A DNA stretch of 64,000 nucleotides from Sinorhizobium numidicum (GCF_029892045.1 NZ_CP120368.1:1238001-1302000); one strand, 5' to 3'; shown: positions 26,061-37,774, numbered from the stretch's first letter. The notes: generated by a model from the sequence alone, not told the origin. Program-made: numbers and translations.

Positions 26061-27419
26061 TTATTCGGCGTTCAGGAATTCACCGGCTTCGAGCAGCACG
26101 AATTCGTTGTCGTCGGCCTTGTCGAGCGCCCGCCCGGCGGAGAAGGGCAGGTTGTTGTCGTTGCCGACGATGATGTGCGTTTCATTCACGCGGTCGACAT
26201 TCTCGATCGTGACGAACGGCATGTCGTAATAGCCCTCGCCGCCGCCCTGGCGCCTCTTGTTATCCGGATCGGCGATTTTGAGCAGGTCGATGTAGCCGAT
26301 CTTTCGCACGGCTTTGCCGAGGTTCTCGTCGCCCATCGCGATCTTGTAGATGCGCTTCACCTTCGAGCCGACAGCGAAGCAATCCGGCTTCGGATCCTTC
26401 GGGTCGGCACACGCCTTGTCAACGGTACCGGCGCCGTTGTCACGCTCGATCACCAGAGCCGTCCTTTCGTCAAGCATGTTGAAGTCGCCGATCGCCTCTC
26501 CGCCTTCTGCAAACGGATAAAGCCAGCTGCGCCCCGTCCAGTTCTTGCTCGCGACGTCGAGCTCGACAATGCGCAGTGCCGGCCGGCCGTCCGCCTGCTC
26601 GACCGTTTCGCTGTCGATCCAGAGCGGTCCCTCGAGCAGGCCGTAGAGCTTGGTGCCGTCCTTCGACAGCGCAAGTCCCTCATAGCCGCCCGAACGCTTC
26701 AGGTTGAAGGATGGCGTTTTCTTGGATGGGTCTGCCTGCAATGTCAGTGTCGGATTGTCCGGCGACATAACCGGCTTGCCCTCGACCATCGTCGGAATGA
26801 CCTCGGTCAGCTTGCCGGTCGTGTCGAATTTCAGGATATAAGGGCCGAATTCCTCGCCGATGCAGAAGCCGTCGGCGACGGGCTGAATCGATTCGACATC
26901 GAAGTCGGCACCGGTGAGGTAACGTTTCGCCGAACCTTCCATGGCGATCGGGAAGGGGGCCTTGCGCTCGGGGTCGGAAAGGAAGACGGTCTCCAACGCC
27001 TCCACCTTGCCGGCGTCCCAGTCGATCTTTAGATGATGGAGCATCAGCATGGCGTCGGATGAGTTAAGCTTGTTGCCGAAGCCGTTGTCAGAAAGGCTCC
27101 AGAAGGTCCCGTCCCCCATCGATTTGATGCCGGAAAAGCCCTGCATCGGCTGACCATTGAACGGAAGCGACAGCCCGGTGGGCCGCACGCCGTCCTTGCC
27201 GGGCACGCTGCCGAGTGCGACCGCGCGCTTCCGGTCCGGCGTCGAGAACTTTCCCGAGGTTTTGAGGTACTCCGCCGCATCCGCGGGCGCTGAGATGAGG
27301 GTGTTGGCCGGAAGGATGGCGTGCGCCTTCAGCGCCGCCGGAAACACCTTTTCCTCGGCGAGCGCGGTGGTCGTCATCAAAAAGGTCAGCGCCGCGGCAG
27401 TGAAAAGAGATTTGGTCAT
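26061..27419 (-). CDS. Exported esterase-like/phytase-like beta-propeller protein
   Basis: The 452-residue precursor has a signal peptide (MTKSLFTAAALTFLMTTTAL, cleavage after ALA) and a domain of the esterase-like activity of phytase family: GFSGIKSMGDGTFWSLSDNGFGNKLNS, then FCIGEEFGPYILKFD and GYEGLALSKDGTKLYGLLEGPL. Such proteins are periplasmic or secreted and may act on phosphate esters; the substrate is not predictable. ATG 27419 gives the signal peptide directly; ATG 27431 would add MVNF. The neighbour ppx also concerns phosphate, but no shared operon exists because they converge. Confidence 0.82.
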   Translation of the reverse strand: MTKSLFTAAALTFLMTTTALAEEKVFPAALKAHAILPANTLISAPADAAEYLKTSGKFSTPDRKRAVALGSVPGKDGVRPTGLSLPFNGQPMQGFSGIKSMGDGTFWSLSDNGFGNKLNSSDAMLMLHHLKIDWDAGKVEALETVFLSDPERKAPFPIAMEGSAKRYLTGADFDVESIQPVADGFCIGEEFGPYILKFDTTGKLTEVIPTMVEGKPVMSPDNPTLTLQADPSKKTPSFNLKRSGGYEGLALSKDGTKLYGLLEGPLWIDSETVEQADGRPALRIVELDVASKNWTGRSWLYPFAEGGEAIGDFNMLDERTALVIERDNGAGTVDKACADPKDPKPDCFAVGSKVKRIYKIAMGDENLGKAVRKIGYIDLLKIADPDNKRRQGGGEGYYDMPFVTIENVDRVNETHIIVGNDNNLPFSAGRALDKADDNEFVLLEAGEFLNAE

Positions 27420-27617
27420 GAAGTTCACCATGGGTTGGAGGTCAGGACCGATCCCCGATAGGCGGCTTTCATGACGGTCGCTTAATGCTTGTTTTACAGC
27501 CCCGTGAAGCTTTGATGACGGCTCGCGCCACCGGGGCTGCGCCCCGCACAAACGTTCAAGATCGGCCGCATCTCGCGCATTAAAATTCTGGACATAAACC
27601 CAAATCAGGCGGACCTC

Positions 27618-28025
27618 ATGTTCGAGACGAAATTTGCGATTGTGCTGCGCGACGACCTTGCCGACTGGCAGAAGCTGAACGTCACTGCCTTCTTGGCAAC
27701 CGGCATTGCCGGGCAGAAGCCGGACATTATCGGTGAGCCCTATCGCGACGAGGCGGGTAACGTCTATAACGCCTTGAGCGTCCAGCCGATCATCGTACTC
27801 TCGGCAGACGGCGCGACGCTAAGCGATATTCGAAGACGCGCCCTGGAGAGAAATATCCGGACCTCTCTCTACGTCGACGACATGTTCTCCACCGGTCATG
27901 ACCGCGCCAACCGCGACGTTTTCTCGCGATCCGGACCAGATAATGGCGTAGTCACCGGCATCGCAATTCACGCCGAGAGGAAAATCGTCGACAAGGTCAC
28001 CAAGGGAGCGAAGCTGCACGGTTGA
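27618..28025 (+). CDS. DUF2000 family protein
   Basis: The 135-residue cytoplasmic protein matches the DUF2000 family, which has a peptidyl-tRNA hydrolase-like fold but no established function. Typical segments are KFAIVLRDDLADWQKLNVTAFLATGIAG and QPIIVLSADGATLSDIRRRAL; a late TGIAIHAERKIVDKVTKGAKLHG is the usual end. It is monocistronic on the plus strand between two minus-strand genes, with the convergent cyclase stop five bases away. Confidence 0.8.
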   Translation: MFETKFAIVLRDDLADWQKLNVTAFLATGIAGQKPDIIGEPYRDEAGNVYNALSVQPIIVLSADGATLSDIRRRALERNIRTSLYVDDMFSTGHDRANRDVFSRSGPDNGVVTGIAIHAERKIVDKVTKGAKLHG

Positions 28026-28030
28026 TCAAG

Positions 28031-29101
28031 TTAGACCGCGACGGTTGAAATCCGCGCTTCTGTTTTGTCGTCCCGCCGCAGGAGGCCGCGGGCGAGCGCG
28101 TGGACGCCGAGCCTCTGTCCGCGGCCCTTGACCTCGTGTTCCCCGAGGTCTTCGCTGCGGACGAAAGCGGGCAGACGCATGCGCCGGAGCAGGTCGGCGG
28201 AAATCAGCACCTGCCGATCGAGGGTTCGGCAGAAACCTTCAAGTCGCGCCGTCGTGTTTACCGTGTCGCCGAAATAGGTGATCTTGTGCTTGTCGACGCC
28301 AATCTCGGCGGCAACGATCATTCCGCCGTGCAGTGCCGCCCGCAGGCGCGGGACTTCGCCGTACTCCTTGCGCCAGTGATGCGCATTCTCATCGATCTGG
28401 TCGAGGATATCGAAAACGCAGCGAATGCAGGCGGCATCGGCGACGGCACGATCGAAGCGCCAAGTGATCACCGCCGCATCACCGACATAGTCGTGGATCG
28501 ATGCGCCGTAGCGCAGCACCGGATCGGCCAGGGTCGCAAACAGCCTGCTGAGATATTCCTGCATCCTGAGATCACCGAAGCGCTCGGCGAACGATGTCGA
28601 GCCCGCGAGATCGACGAACAGGAATACGCGCTCTTCCTGCATCGGCTTGCGGTAGCGTCCGGTCAGCAAACTTAAGAAAACATCGCGGCCGAGCAGTTCG
28701 CGAACCCGCAGAACGAAGATGATGGGACCGGAAATGGCAAGAGCGTAGAGGAGTACATTGAGCGACGGCATCATCGCATCGCTCCAGCTCTGCTGAAGAA
28801 GGCCCGCCAGGTTTAGGACCAGACCCGCCGCGGCAAAGCCGACGTTCTCTATAGCAAAATAGACCACGACCGACGAGAACAGAAAACCCGGTGTCGAAAG
28901 GCCGTGGATCCTTCTGTAGAGACGTCGGAAAATGATGTGCCGTTCAAACGCGAGAACCGGCATGCAGATGAACACCGCATAGGTTGCGCCAATCAGCCAC
29001 CCATCGCCATAGACTGCCCACGCATAGGCCACGCCGCTGCCCGCGACGATCAGCAGCAACAGGATGATCTCGAGCGTGGAAAATCTCCAGCGCATGCGCA
29101 A
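28031..29101 (-). CDS. Class III adenylate/guanylate cyclase, membrane bound
   Basis: The 356-residue protein has an N-terminal membrane region of about six helices (residues 8-140) and a C-terminal class III cyclase domain (about 155-330). Metal-binding aspartates are visible in FLFVDLAGST and IHDYVGDAAVITW; GDTVNTTARLEG is the hallmark transition-state region. Rhizobia carry many such cyclases, and this looks like an active one. The signal sensed by the membrane part is unknown. ATG 29101 has TGAGG at fair spacing; ATG 29095 is an alternative. Confidence 0.9.
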   Translation of the reverse strand: MRMRWRFSTLEIILLLLIVAGSGVAYAWAVYGDGWLIGATYAVFICMPVLAFERHIIFRRLYRRIHGLSTPGFLFSSVVVYFAIENVGFAAAGLVLNLAGLLQQSWSDAMMPSLNVLLYALAISGPIIFVLRVRELLGRDVFLSLLTGRYRKPMQEERVFLFVDLAGSTSFAERFGDLRMQEYLSRLFATLADPVLRYGASIHDYVGDAAVITWRFDRAVADAACIRCVFDILDQIDENAHHWRKEYGEVPRLRAALHGGMIVAAEIGVDKHKITYFGDTVNTTARLEGFCRTLDRQVLISADLLRRMRLPAFVRSEDLGEHEVKGRGQRLGVHALARGLLRRDDKTEARISTVAV

Positions 29102-29263
29102 AAGCCTCAGAAACGGAAAACAGGCAGAGTGCAGAGTGACATGGATCGACGGGGCCGGCCCATGGCATGTGTGACCTGATCTGGCCTCTTGGCCGAATCA
29201 GCCTAACGATCCGTCCTGGCTACGACCGGATTCGGGCGGAAAGTTGTTGTCGGCCCGCGGCTT

Positions 29264-30415
29264 TCAACCGCCGATTTCCATCGCCTCGATCCTCTTGTCG
29301 ACGAAGCGCAACGCCACCTCGCCGTTGATGAGCTTCAGCGCCATTTCGCCGAAAAGTTCTCGGCGCCAGCCCTTGAGCGCGCCGACATCGGCCATTTCGC
29401 CTTCGGCGGCGATTCGATCGAGATCATCGCTGTTGGCGATGATCTTGGCCGCGACGCCCTCTCTTTCAGCGATAAGCTTCAACAGCACCTTCAGCATTTC
29501 GCCCGCTGCGGCGGCACCCTCGCGCGCATGGTTCTGACGCGGCAGGCGCGGCAGTTCGGCTTTAGGAATCGCCAGGGCTTCGCCCACGGCCTCGACGAGC
29601 GCAGTGCCGGCGCTGGAACGCTCCCAACCCTTGGGAATCGTCCTGAGCCGCCCAAGTGCTTCCGCGTCCTTCGGCTGCTGCTGGGCGATTTCATAAATGG
29701 CGTCGTCCTTGAGTATCCGTCCGCGCGGCACATTTCGCGCCCGCGCCTCGCGCTCGCGCCAAGCCGCGACTTTCTGGAGCACCGCGAGCTCGATCGGTTT
29801 CTTGACGCGCATCTTCAGCCGCTGCCAGGCATTGTCAGGATGCAGATCATAGGTCTCGCTGCTCTCGAGGATCGCCATTTCCTCGGCGAGCCACGAGGAG
29901 CGTCCCTCGCGCTCGAGTTCCTTGGTCAGGTAATGATAGATATCCCTCAGATGCGTCACATCGGCGAGCGCATAGTCGAGTTGCTTGTCGGTCAGCGGCC
30001 TACGGCTCCAGTCCGTGAAGCGCGAGGACTTGTCGATCTGCTCGTTCTTGATGCGGCTGACCAACTGGTCATAGGAGACGCTGTCGCCGAAGCCGCAGAC
30101 CATCGCCGCCACCTGCGTATCGAACAGCGGATGCGGAATGAGATTGCCGAGGTGGTGGATAATTTCGATGTCCTGACGGGCAGCGTGGAAGACTTTGACG
30201 ACATCTGGGTTGGCCATGAGGGCAAAGAAGGGAGCCAGGTCGATCCCCGGCGCCATCGGGTCGACGATGACGGCCATATCCGAACAGGCCATCTGGATGA
30301 GGCAAAGCTCCGGCCAGAACGTGGTCTCGCGCAGGAATTCGGTGTCGATCGTAATAAAGCTTGAGCGGGCCAGCTGTTCGCAGGCGGCCTGTAGATCTGC
30401 TGTCGTTTGAATCAT
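29264..30415 (-). CDS. rnd: Ribonuclease D
   Basis: A 383-residue 3'-5' exoribonuclease involved in tRNA 3' maturation. The DEDD nuclease residues are visible in FITIDTEFLRETTFW (Exo I), VFHAARQDIEII (Exo II) and LDYALADVTHLRDIY (Exo III), followed by an HRDC domain (about residues 210-290: VAAWREREARARNVPRGRIL). Length is typical. The next gene in the same direction is 80 bases upstream; no overlap suggests independent expression. Confidence 0.95.
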   Translation of the reverse strand: MIQTTADLQAACEQLARSSFITIDTEFLRETTFWPELCLIQMACSDMAVIVDPMAPGIDLAPFFALMANPDVVKVFHAARQDIEIIHHLGNLIPHPLFDTQVAAMVCGFGDSVSYDQLVSRIKNEQIDKSSRFTDWSRRPLTDKQLDYALADVTHLRDIYHYLTKELEREGRSSWLAEEMAILESSETYDLHPDNAWQRLKMRVKKPIELAVLQKVAAWREREARARNVPRGRILKDDAIYEIAQQQPKDAEALGRLRTIPKGWERSSAGTALVEAVGEALAIPKAELPRLPRQNHAREGAAAAGEMLKVLLKLIAEREGVAAKIIANSDDLDRIAAEGEMADVGALKGWRRELFGEMALKLINGEVALRFVDKRIEAMEIGG

Positions 30416-30495
30416 CGTATTTTAATTCACTGTGGCAAAAATGCGGCTTGAGCCTCCGTGTATCGTTTCGCGGCACCTGTCACAATGAAAAATTG

Positions 30496-31899
30496 TCAGA
30501 CGACCCTGAAATAACCGGTCATGCCGGTCTTTTGATGCTCGATGATGTGGCAATGGATTACCCAATCGCCGGGATTGTCGGCGACCAAAGCCACCTCCGC
30601 CTGTTCGTCCGGCAGCAGCAGGATCGTATCGGTCGGCGGCGGCAGGAAGCTCCGCTTGTTCGAAGCGAGAATTCGGAAGCTCATGCCGTGGAGATGGATC
30701 GGATGCGCGTGCGGCGTGCGATTGGCGATCTGCAGGACGTAGCTCTTGCCGCGCGTCAATTCCTCGATCGGTGCTATCGGATCCGGTGTGTCGCCCGGCC
30801 ACGGAACCTTGTTGAGTGCCCAGAAAGTATAGCCCAGTGAACCGCAGATCGAAGGCCTCGCCTCGTGCTCGGCCGTCGCCGTCAGTTCGATCGGGATAGG
30901 CTTCGCCGTCGAGAGATCCGCTTCGGCAACCGGATTGGCCGGAAGGGGGCCGATATCGCGCAGGTCCCGCTTCAGCGACGCTCCGGTGGCGCGGAAACTC
31001 GCGATGCTCCAGGGATGCGAACCGCGGAAGTTTCCGATGGTCACGCTAGCGCCTTCGCTCTCCGGCATGCGGATCGCGAGATCCATGCGCTGCCCCGGGC
31101 CGAGGTCCAGGCGATCGAGCGGGAAGGGGGTTCCGACCGGATTGCCGTCGAGGGCGATCACCTTCGCCTCTGCACCTTCGAGACCGATCGTGTAGATGCG
31201 CGTCACATCGGTGGCGGCAATTCTCACCCGGACGAGGCCACCGGCGGGAGCCTCGTAGGCCGGCTCGCGCCGCCAGTTCGCCGTCCTCAGCGTTCCATAA
31301 GTACCGCCGCGGGCCGCATCGCGAGGTTTGAATGGCGCGAGGAATTGGCCCTTTGCGCCGAGCCGCCAATCGCGGAGATTGAGAACGATTTCGGCGTCGA
31401 AGGCCGGATCTTCCGGGTTCTCGACCACAATCACGCCCGTCAACCCACTGCCCATCTGCGTCAGCGTGTTGCAATGGGGATGATACCAGAACGTACCGGC
31501 ATCCGGCGGTGTGAAGCTATAATCAAAGTGGTCTCCGGGATAGACGTAAGGCTGGGTCATCTCCGGCACGCCGTCCATCGCGTTGGCGATCCTCAAGCCA
31601 TGCCAGTGGACCGTCGTCGGCTCGTCCAGACGATTGACGAGCCTTGCCGCGTAGGCCTCGCCCTTGCGCATCCTCAGCACCGGCGGCATGCTGGTATTAA
31701 CCGCTTCGCCTAGCCCATAGGTCATGACCTTGGAGTTGGCGCCACCGGCCGCCAGCTGCACTTGCGCAAACTGCGCCGTCAGTATCTGCGGATCGGGAGC
31801 GCCGCCGGCCCGTGCCGCAACGCCGGCGCCGAGAGCGAAAGCGCCGCCAAGGGCTGCCGACCCTTGGAGAAACGTTCGGCGGCTGAGCATGGGCATCAT
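30496..31899 (-). CDS. Multicopper oxidase with Tat signal
   Basis: About 467 residues. The N-terminus is a twin-arginine signal (SRRTFLQGSAALGGAFALGAGVAARA). All copper-ligand motifs are present: HWHGL, WYHPH, HPIHLHG near residue 400 and the C-terminal HCHIIEH, so the type 1 site and the trinuclear centre should be complete and the enzyme exported folded to the periplasm. It may oxidise Cu(I), Fe(II) or phenolics. Two adjacent ATG codons at 31899 and 31896 are possible starts; the first sits just five bases after the MFS stop, suggesting co-transcription with it. Confidence 0.9.
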   Translation of the reverse strand: MMPMLSRRTFLQGSAALGGAFALGAGVAARAGGAPDPQILTAQFAQVQLAAGGANSKVMTYGLGEAVNTSMPPVLRMRKGEAYAARLVNRLDEPTTVHWHGLRIANAMDGVPEMTQPYVYPGDHFDYSFTPPDAGTFWYHPHCNTLTQMGSGLTGVIVVENPEDPAFDAEIVLNLRDWRLGAKGQFLAPFKPRDAARGGTYGTLRTANWRREPAYEAPAGGLVRVRIAATDVTRIYTIGLEGAEAKVIALDGNPVGTPFPLDRLDLGPGQRMDLAIRMPESEGASVTIGNFRGSHPWSIASFRATGASLKRDLRDIGPLPANPVAEADLSTAKPIPIELTATAEHEARPSICGSLGYTFWALNKVPWPGDTPDPIAPIEELTRGKSYVLQIANRTPHAHPIHLHGMSFRILASNKRSFLPPPTDTILLLPDEQAEVALVADNPGDWVIHCHIIEHQKTGMTGYFRVV

Positions 31900-31903
31900 G
31901 GCG

Positions 31904-33283
31904 TCATTGTTCCAAGAAGTTGGGGCGGCGAGGGGGCGGAAATGGCGCAACATCTCTTTCTGCCCCGGACCGCCGAGTTTTAAACCTGATTTTCATAATC
32001 AGCAATTCGATGCGCTGCGCATCTTGCCGCAGGCCGGGGAGGGACCAAGGTCCTTTCTGCGATTGGCCGTTGCCGACAAGCTTGTTGAAGAAGGACGAAG
32101 TGCGCAGGAGATTGCGGAAGGGCATGGAGCGCTCTTCCGTGGGAACGGGGCCACGCGCCGTCATGCGTCGAAGCGTATAGAGAATGAAGAGCGCGAGGAT
32201 CACCGCGGTATAGATGAACAGCGCCTGCGGCCCAAAGAGGTCCAGCATGAACGAGGCAAAGAGCGGCCCGATGATTGCGCCAAGCGACCAGAAAAAGAGC
32301 ATGCCTGCCGAGACCAGCGCATGCTGACCTTCCGCTGCGTGATCATTGGCATGCGCCGAACAGAGCGAATAGAGCGGCATCGCAAAGGCGCCGAAGGCGA
32401 AGATGCCGGCGAAGTTCAGCCACTCGTCGCTGCCGGCGCCGAAGGCGAGGAAAAGCCCTGCAAGAAGCGATCCGAATGTGGCGATCAGGATGATCAGCCG
32501 CCGGTCGATCTGGTCCGAATAATGTCCGAGCGGATATTGCAGCACGACGCCGCCGATGATGCCCGCGCTCATGAACGTCGCAATCGCTGTGACGGAGAGG
32601 CCGATCCCCTGCGCGTAGATTGGTCCGAGCGAGCGGAAGGCGGCGTTGGTGAGGCCGACGACAATGCAGCCGACGGTGGCAAGCGGCGAGATATTCCAGA
32701 GTGCCTTGACGTCGAAACGGATCGCTTCCGGGGCAACCGGGCTTGATCTGTCCGCGAAGGAGATCGGCACCAGCGAAAGGGTCAGTGCCATCGAGATGAT
32801 CGCGAAAAGCTCGAACCCGCCGATCCCGACGCCCGGGATCACATATTGCGCAGCGGTAACCGAGCCGAGATCGACGAGACGATAGACCGACAGCGTACGC
32901 GCCCGGTTGGCGTTGGTGACGCTGGCGTTCAGCCAGCTTTCGACCGTCGCGAAAAGGCTGGCAAAGCAGATGCCTGCGACGAGCCGCATCAGGAACCAGA
33001 ACCACGGGTCGATGAGCAGCACCATCGAGATCGCGGCCGCTGAGGCGATTGCGGCCATGGCCGAAAAGGTGCGGATATGACCGATTGCCCTGAGGATACG
33101 AGTGACATAGACACAGCCGATCGCGAAGCCGACATTGTAGCCGGCGCCGACGAGGCCGATCAGAGAGGTTGAAAATCCTTCTTCCAGCGCTCTGAGCGAG
33201 ATGAACGTGCCCTGCAGTCCATTGCCGCCGATGAGAATACCTGCGGTGACGAGAAGCGGGATGAGTGGGCGAATCTGGGACAT
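31904..33283 (-). CDS. Major facilitator superfamily transporter
   Basis: A 459-residue protein with 12 predicted membrane helices and the MFS-like N-terminus LIPLLVTAGILIGGNGLQGTFISLRA; it resembles the YcaD/AraJ-type sugar or drug exporters. The substrate is unknown. The last 60 residues or so (after FFNKLVGNGQSQ) form a hydrophilic, arginine-rich tail that looks unlike a designed domain and may result from an altered stop codon. It lies directly upstream of the multicopper oxidase with a four-base gap, so the two are likely one transcript. Confidence 0.85.
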   Translation of the reverse strand: MSQIRPLIPLLVTAGILIGGNGLQGTFISLRALEEGFSTSLIGLVGAGYNVGFAIGCVYVTRILRAIGHIRTFSAMAAIASAAAISMVLLIDPWFWFLMRLVAGICFASLFATVESWLNASVTNANRARTLSVYRLVDLGSVTAAQYVIPGVGIGGFELFAIISMALTLSLVPISFADRSSPVAPEAIRFDVKALWNISPLATVGCIVVGLTNAAFRSLGPIYAQGIGLSVTAIATFMSAGIIGGVVLQYPLGHYSDQIDRRLIILIATFGSLLAGLFLAFGAGSDEWLNFAGIFAFGAFAMPLYSLCSAHANDHAAEGQHALVSAGMLFFWSLGAIIGPLFASFMLDLFGPQALFIYTAVILALFILYTLRRMTARGPVPTEERSMPFRNLLRTSSFFNKLVGNGQSQKGPWSLPGLRQDAQRIELLIMKIRFKTRRSGAERDVAPFPPPRRPNFLEQ

Positions 33284-33581
33284 GAGGCAGGAAACATCCG
33301 GATTTCGGCCGCGACTCGTGGAAAAGCGGGGCCTGACCCTGTTTAGCCGTGGCGGACAATCCGGGACAGTGGCGATTTGTTGCCTTTTCGCGCTTATCGC
33401 GCGCTGCCGCTGGTGATGGCTGCCATCGGCGGTGATCGCGCGGCAGGATCAGCCCTTTTGCCGCGTGGCGACGGCGCGGCCTTGACAAAACCGGCGCATC
33501 ATGCGCTTTTCCGCCCGATTTTGACCATGCCGCCCGCCGCCTCGGCGAGCCTGCGCGGTTTTGCAATTCCAGGATTAGACG

Positions 33582-35369
33582 ATGCATCGTTACCGCAGCC
33601 ACACCTGTGCCGCCCTCCGCAAGTTGGATGTCGGCTCCACCGTTCGCCTCTCCGGCTGGGTTCACCGCGTCCGCGACCATGGCGGCGTGCTCTTCATCGA
33701 CCTTCGCGATCACTATGGAATGACTCAGGTCGTTGCCGATCCGGACTCGCCGGCGTTCAAGATCGCCGAGACTGTGCGCGGCGAATGGGTCATCCGTATC
33801 GACGGGACGGTGAAGGCTCGTACCGACGAAACGGTCAACAAGAACATGCCGACCGGCGAGATCGAGCTTTATGCCCGCGAGATCGAAGTGCTTTCGGCAG
33901 CCAAGGAGTTGCCGCTGCCGGTCTTCGGCGAGCCCGATTATCCGGAAGACGTGCGCCTCAAATACCGCTTCCTCGATCTGCGTCGCGAAACGCTGCACAA
34001 GAACATCGTCAGGCGCACCGAGATCATCGCGGCCATGCGCCGGCGCATGGGCGATATCGGGTTCACCGAATATACGACGCCGATCCTGACGGCGTCCTCG
34101 CCGGAGGGCGCGCGCGACTTCCTCGTGCCGAGCCGCATCCATCCGGGTAACTTCTACGCGCTTCCGCAGGCGCCGCAGCAGTACAAGCAGCTTTTGATGG
34201 TCGCAGGCTTCGACCGTTATTTCCAGATCGCCCCCTGCTTCCGGGACGAGGATCCGCGCGCTGACCGTCTGCCGGGCGAGTTCTACCAGCTAGACCTCGA
34301 AATGAGCTTCGTCGAGCAGGAAGACGTATGGGACACGATGGAGCCGATGATCCGCGCGATCTTCGCGGATTTCGCCGGGGGCAAGCCGGTGTCGGAAAAG
34401 TTCCCGCGGATCCCCTATGACACGGCGATCCGCAAATACGGGTCCGACAAGCCGGATCTGCGCAACCCGATCGAGATGCAGAGCGTGACCGAGCACTTCG
34501 CCGGTTCCGGATTCAAGGTCTTCGCCAACATGATCGCCTCGAACCCGAAGGTCGAGGTTTGGGCGATTCCGGCCAAGACCGGCGGTAGCCGGGCCTTCTG
34601 CGATCGCATGAACGCCTGGGCTCAGAGTCAGGGTCAGCCGGGCCTTGGATACATTTTCTGGCGCAAGGAAGGTGAAAGACTCGAAGGCGCCGGGCCGCTC
34701 GCCAAGAATATCGGCGAGGAGCGCACCGATGCGATCCGTACGCAGCTCGGTTTGAACGATGGCGATGCCTGCTTCTTCGTTGCCGGCGAACCGGCCAAGT
34801 TCTACAAATTCGCCGGCGAGGCCCGGGCGAAGGCCGGCGAGGAGTTGAACCTCGTCGACCGCGACCGTTTCGAGCTGTGCTGGATCGTCGACTTCCCATT
34901 CTACGAGTGGCTGGAAGAGGAGAAGAGGATCGACTTCGCGCATAACCCGTTCTCGATGCCACAAGGTGGCCTCGAGGCGTTGAACGGCGATGATCCGCTC
35001 TCGATCAAGGCCTACCAGTACGACATGGTTTGCAACGGCTTCGAGATTGCCTCTGGCTCCATCCGAAACCAGCTGCCGGAAGTTATGGTCAAGGCCTTCG
35101 AGTTGACCGGCAAATCGCAGCAGGAAGTCGAGGAGCAGTTCGGCGGTCTCTATCGCGCCTTCCAGTACGGCGCGCCTCCGCATGGCGGCATGGCCTTTGG
35201 AATCGACCGCATCGTCATGCTGCTCGTCGGCGCCAAGAACCTTCGGGAAATCTCGCTGTTCCCGATGAACCAGCAGGCGATGGACTTGTTGATGGGCGCG
35301 CCGTCGCCTGCAATGCCGGCGCAACTGCGCGAACTGGCGATCCGGCCGATCCCGCAGAAGAAGGACTGA
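33582..35369 (+). CDS. aspS: Aspartyl-tRNA synthetase
   Basis: The 595-residue class II synthetase has an N-terminal OB-fold anticodon domain ([23 protein letters not shown]), motif 2 [19 protein letters not shown], the bacterial GAD insertion domain, and motif 3 [13 protein letters not shown]. It charges tRNA-Asp; in many alphaproteobacteria the enzyme also charges tRNA-Asn, which needs an amidotransferase, but this cannot be judged here. The start [19 protein letters not shown] is canonical. Upstream is a 298-base gap; downstream a repeat and a strong terminator follow. Confidence 0.98.
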   Translation: MHRYRSHTCAALRKLDVGSTVRLSGWVHRVRDHGGVLFIDLRDHYGMTQVVADPDSPAFKIAETVRGEWVIRIDGTVKARTDETVNKNMPTGEIELYAREIEVLSAAKELPLPVFGEPDYPEDVRLKYRFLDLRRETLHKNIVRRTEIIAAMRRRMGDIGFTEYTTPILTASSPEGARDFLVPSRIHPGNFYALPQAPQQYKQLLMVAGFDRYFQIAPCFRDEDPRADRLPGEFYQLDLEMSFVEQEDVWDTMEPMIRAIFADFAGGKPVSEKFPRIPYDTAIRKYGSDKPDLRNPIEMQSVTEHFAGSGFKVFANMIASNPKVEVWAIPAKTGGSRAFCDRMNAWAQSQGQPGLGYIFWRKEGERLEGAGPLAKNIGEERTDAIRTQLGLNDGDACFFVAGEPAKFYKFAGEARAKAGEELNLVDRDRFELCWIVDFPFYEWLEEEKRIDFAHNPFSMPQGGLEALNGDDPLSIKAYQYDMVCNGFEIASGSIRNQLPEVMVKAFELTGKSQQEVEEQFGGLYRAFQYGAPPHGGMAFGIDRIVMLLVGAKNLREISLFPMNQQAMDLLMGAPSPAMPAQLRELAIRPIPQKKD

Positions 35370-35384
35370 CGTTCTTCCGAAACA

Positions 35385-35490
35385 CTACAGCGCCTTGCGT
35401 CTTTTCAGACGCACAAAGATTGCCGTAGCACTTTGAATTGCTGCATGTTTTTTTCTAAATCGAGCTCCGATTTAAGGAAACATGCAGTAG
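35385..35490. repeat. Dispersed two-hairpin intergenic repeat, copy 1
   Basis: The element runs CTACAGCGCC...GCGTCTTTTCAGACGC (first hairpin), GTAGCACTTTGAATTGCTGC, then AAATCGAGCTCCGATTT (second hairpin) and ends CATGCAGTAG. Related copies lie at 41712, 52305 and 59172. It begins 15 bases after the aspS stop. Confidence 0.85.
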
Positions 35491-35493
35491 AAG

Positions 35494-35525
35494 AACCCGG
35501 CGATCGCCGGGTTTTTCTTTTTTTT
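35494..35525 (+). terminator. Strong rho-independent terminator after aspS
   Basis: AACCCGGCGATCGCCGGGTT is a perfect inverted repeat followed by a T-rich run with a single C. It lies between the aspS-linked repeat and the convergent groEL. Confidence 0.9.
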
Positions 35526-35605
35526 GGATGGCTTCGCTGTTCGGCTGCCGAAAGGGCGCGGCTAGACATAAGCGGTGGGTGGCGCGTCCGCCCAGAATGA
35601 CCGCT

Positions 35606-37246
<1,641 letters not shown>

Positions 37247-37356
37247 TCAAGACGGAAATTTTGCGATGCATCGACGGCTACCCACGCAAAGGTGCCGAAT
37301 ATTCGGTCTCCACAGCCCTGCAGCCAAGGCATCGCCCGAAGGCCGCCCTGATGTGC

Positions 37357-37575
37357 TCACTCCTCCTCGTCGTCGGGCGTCAGGATATCGATCAGGGCCG
37401 CGACGCGCCCCGCTGGTAGATGGCGGCCCTCGCCGATCAGGGCCTCGTCATTGTTGACCCAGGCGATCGCCTCGGCGAGTTCACCCGCCGTCGCGCCCGT
37501 CGCAAGAAGTTCGGCCATCAGCGTTTCGTCGACGGGGCCGAGGATGGCGGTGATATCTGACTGCTTCAGTCCCAT
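37357..37575 (-). CDS. Small acidic protein upstream of groEL, unknown function
   Basis: A 72-residue protein beginning [21 protein letters not shown] and ending in a run of acids (DDEEE). It is mostly helical and hydrophobic-amphipathic, with no cysteine, signal peptide or membrane segment. It is not GroES: the length is short and there is no mobile loop GG(I/V)-x or beta-barrel pattern. GGAAGGAG stands before the ATG, a strong ribosome-binding site. It lies 122 bases upstream of groEL on the same strand and behind a heat-shock-like promoter. I do not recognise the family; a chaperonin cofactor or client is only a guess. Confidence 0.7.
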   Translation of the reverse strand: MGLKQSDITAILGPVDETLMAELLATGATAGELAEAIAWVNNDEALIGEGRHLPAGRVAALIDILTPDDEEE

Positions 37576-37638
37576 GGCGTACTCCTTCCGCTTTATCGGT
37601 CGAGAATGCGCGAACCTTCGGTGACCTCATGCAAAAAT

Positions 37639-37666
37639 AGATAGGCCAACGCCTCCAAGCATCAAG
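37639..37666 (-). promoter_or_regulatory. Candidate RpoH (alphaproteobacterial heat-shock) promoter
   Basis: Reading the minus strand, CTTG (37663-37666) is followed after exactly 17 bases by CCTATCT (37639-37645), matching the alphaproteobacterial heat-shock consensus CTTG-N17/18-CYTATNT. It lies 64-91 bases upstream of the small acidic protein gene that precedes groEL. The same elements could also serve the housekeeping factor. Confidence 0.5.
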
Positions 37667-37697
37667 CGCGGCATCATAACACCAATAGCCAAGATAG

Positions 37698-37726
37698 AAA
37701 AAAGCCCGGCGGCAGGCCACCAGGCT
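37698..37726 (-). terminator. Rho-independent terminator of the conserved exported protein gene
   Basis: On the minus strand AGCCTGGTGG and CCGCCGGGCT pair (two G-T wobbles) around CCTG and are followed by TTTTTT. It is 50-77 bases past the stop codon at 37775. Confidence 0.75.
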
Positions 37727-37774
37727 CGCTGTCGAAACTTGCGCTACCGCGTTTCGCGGTCCGCCCGTGAAATG

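Noticed and set aside
27420..27560. PHO box upstream of the phytase-like gene
   Set aside because: Two isolated CCGTCAT half-sites occur on the minus strand, but neither has a second half-site at the 11-base period.
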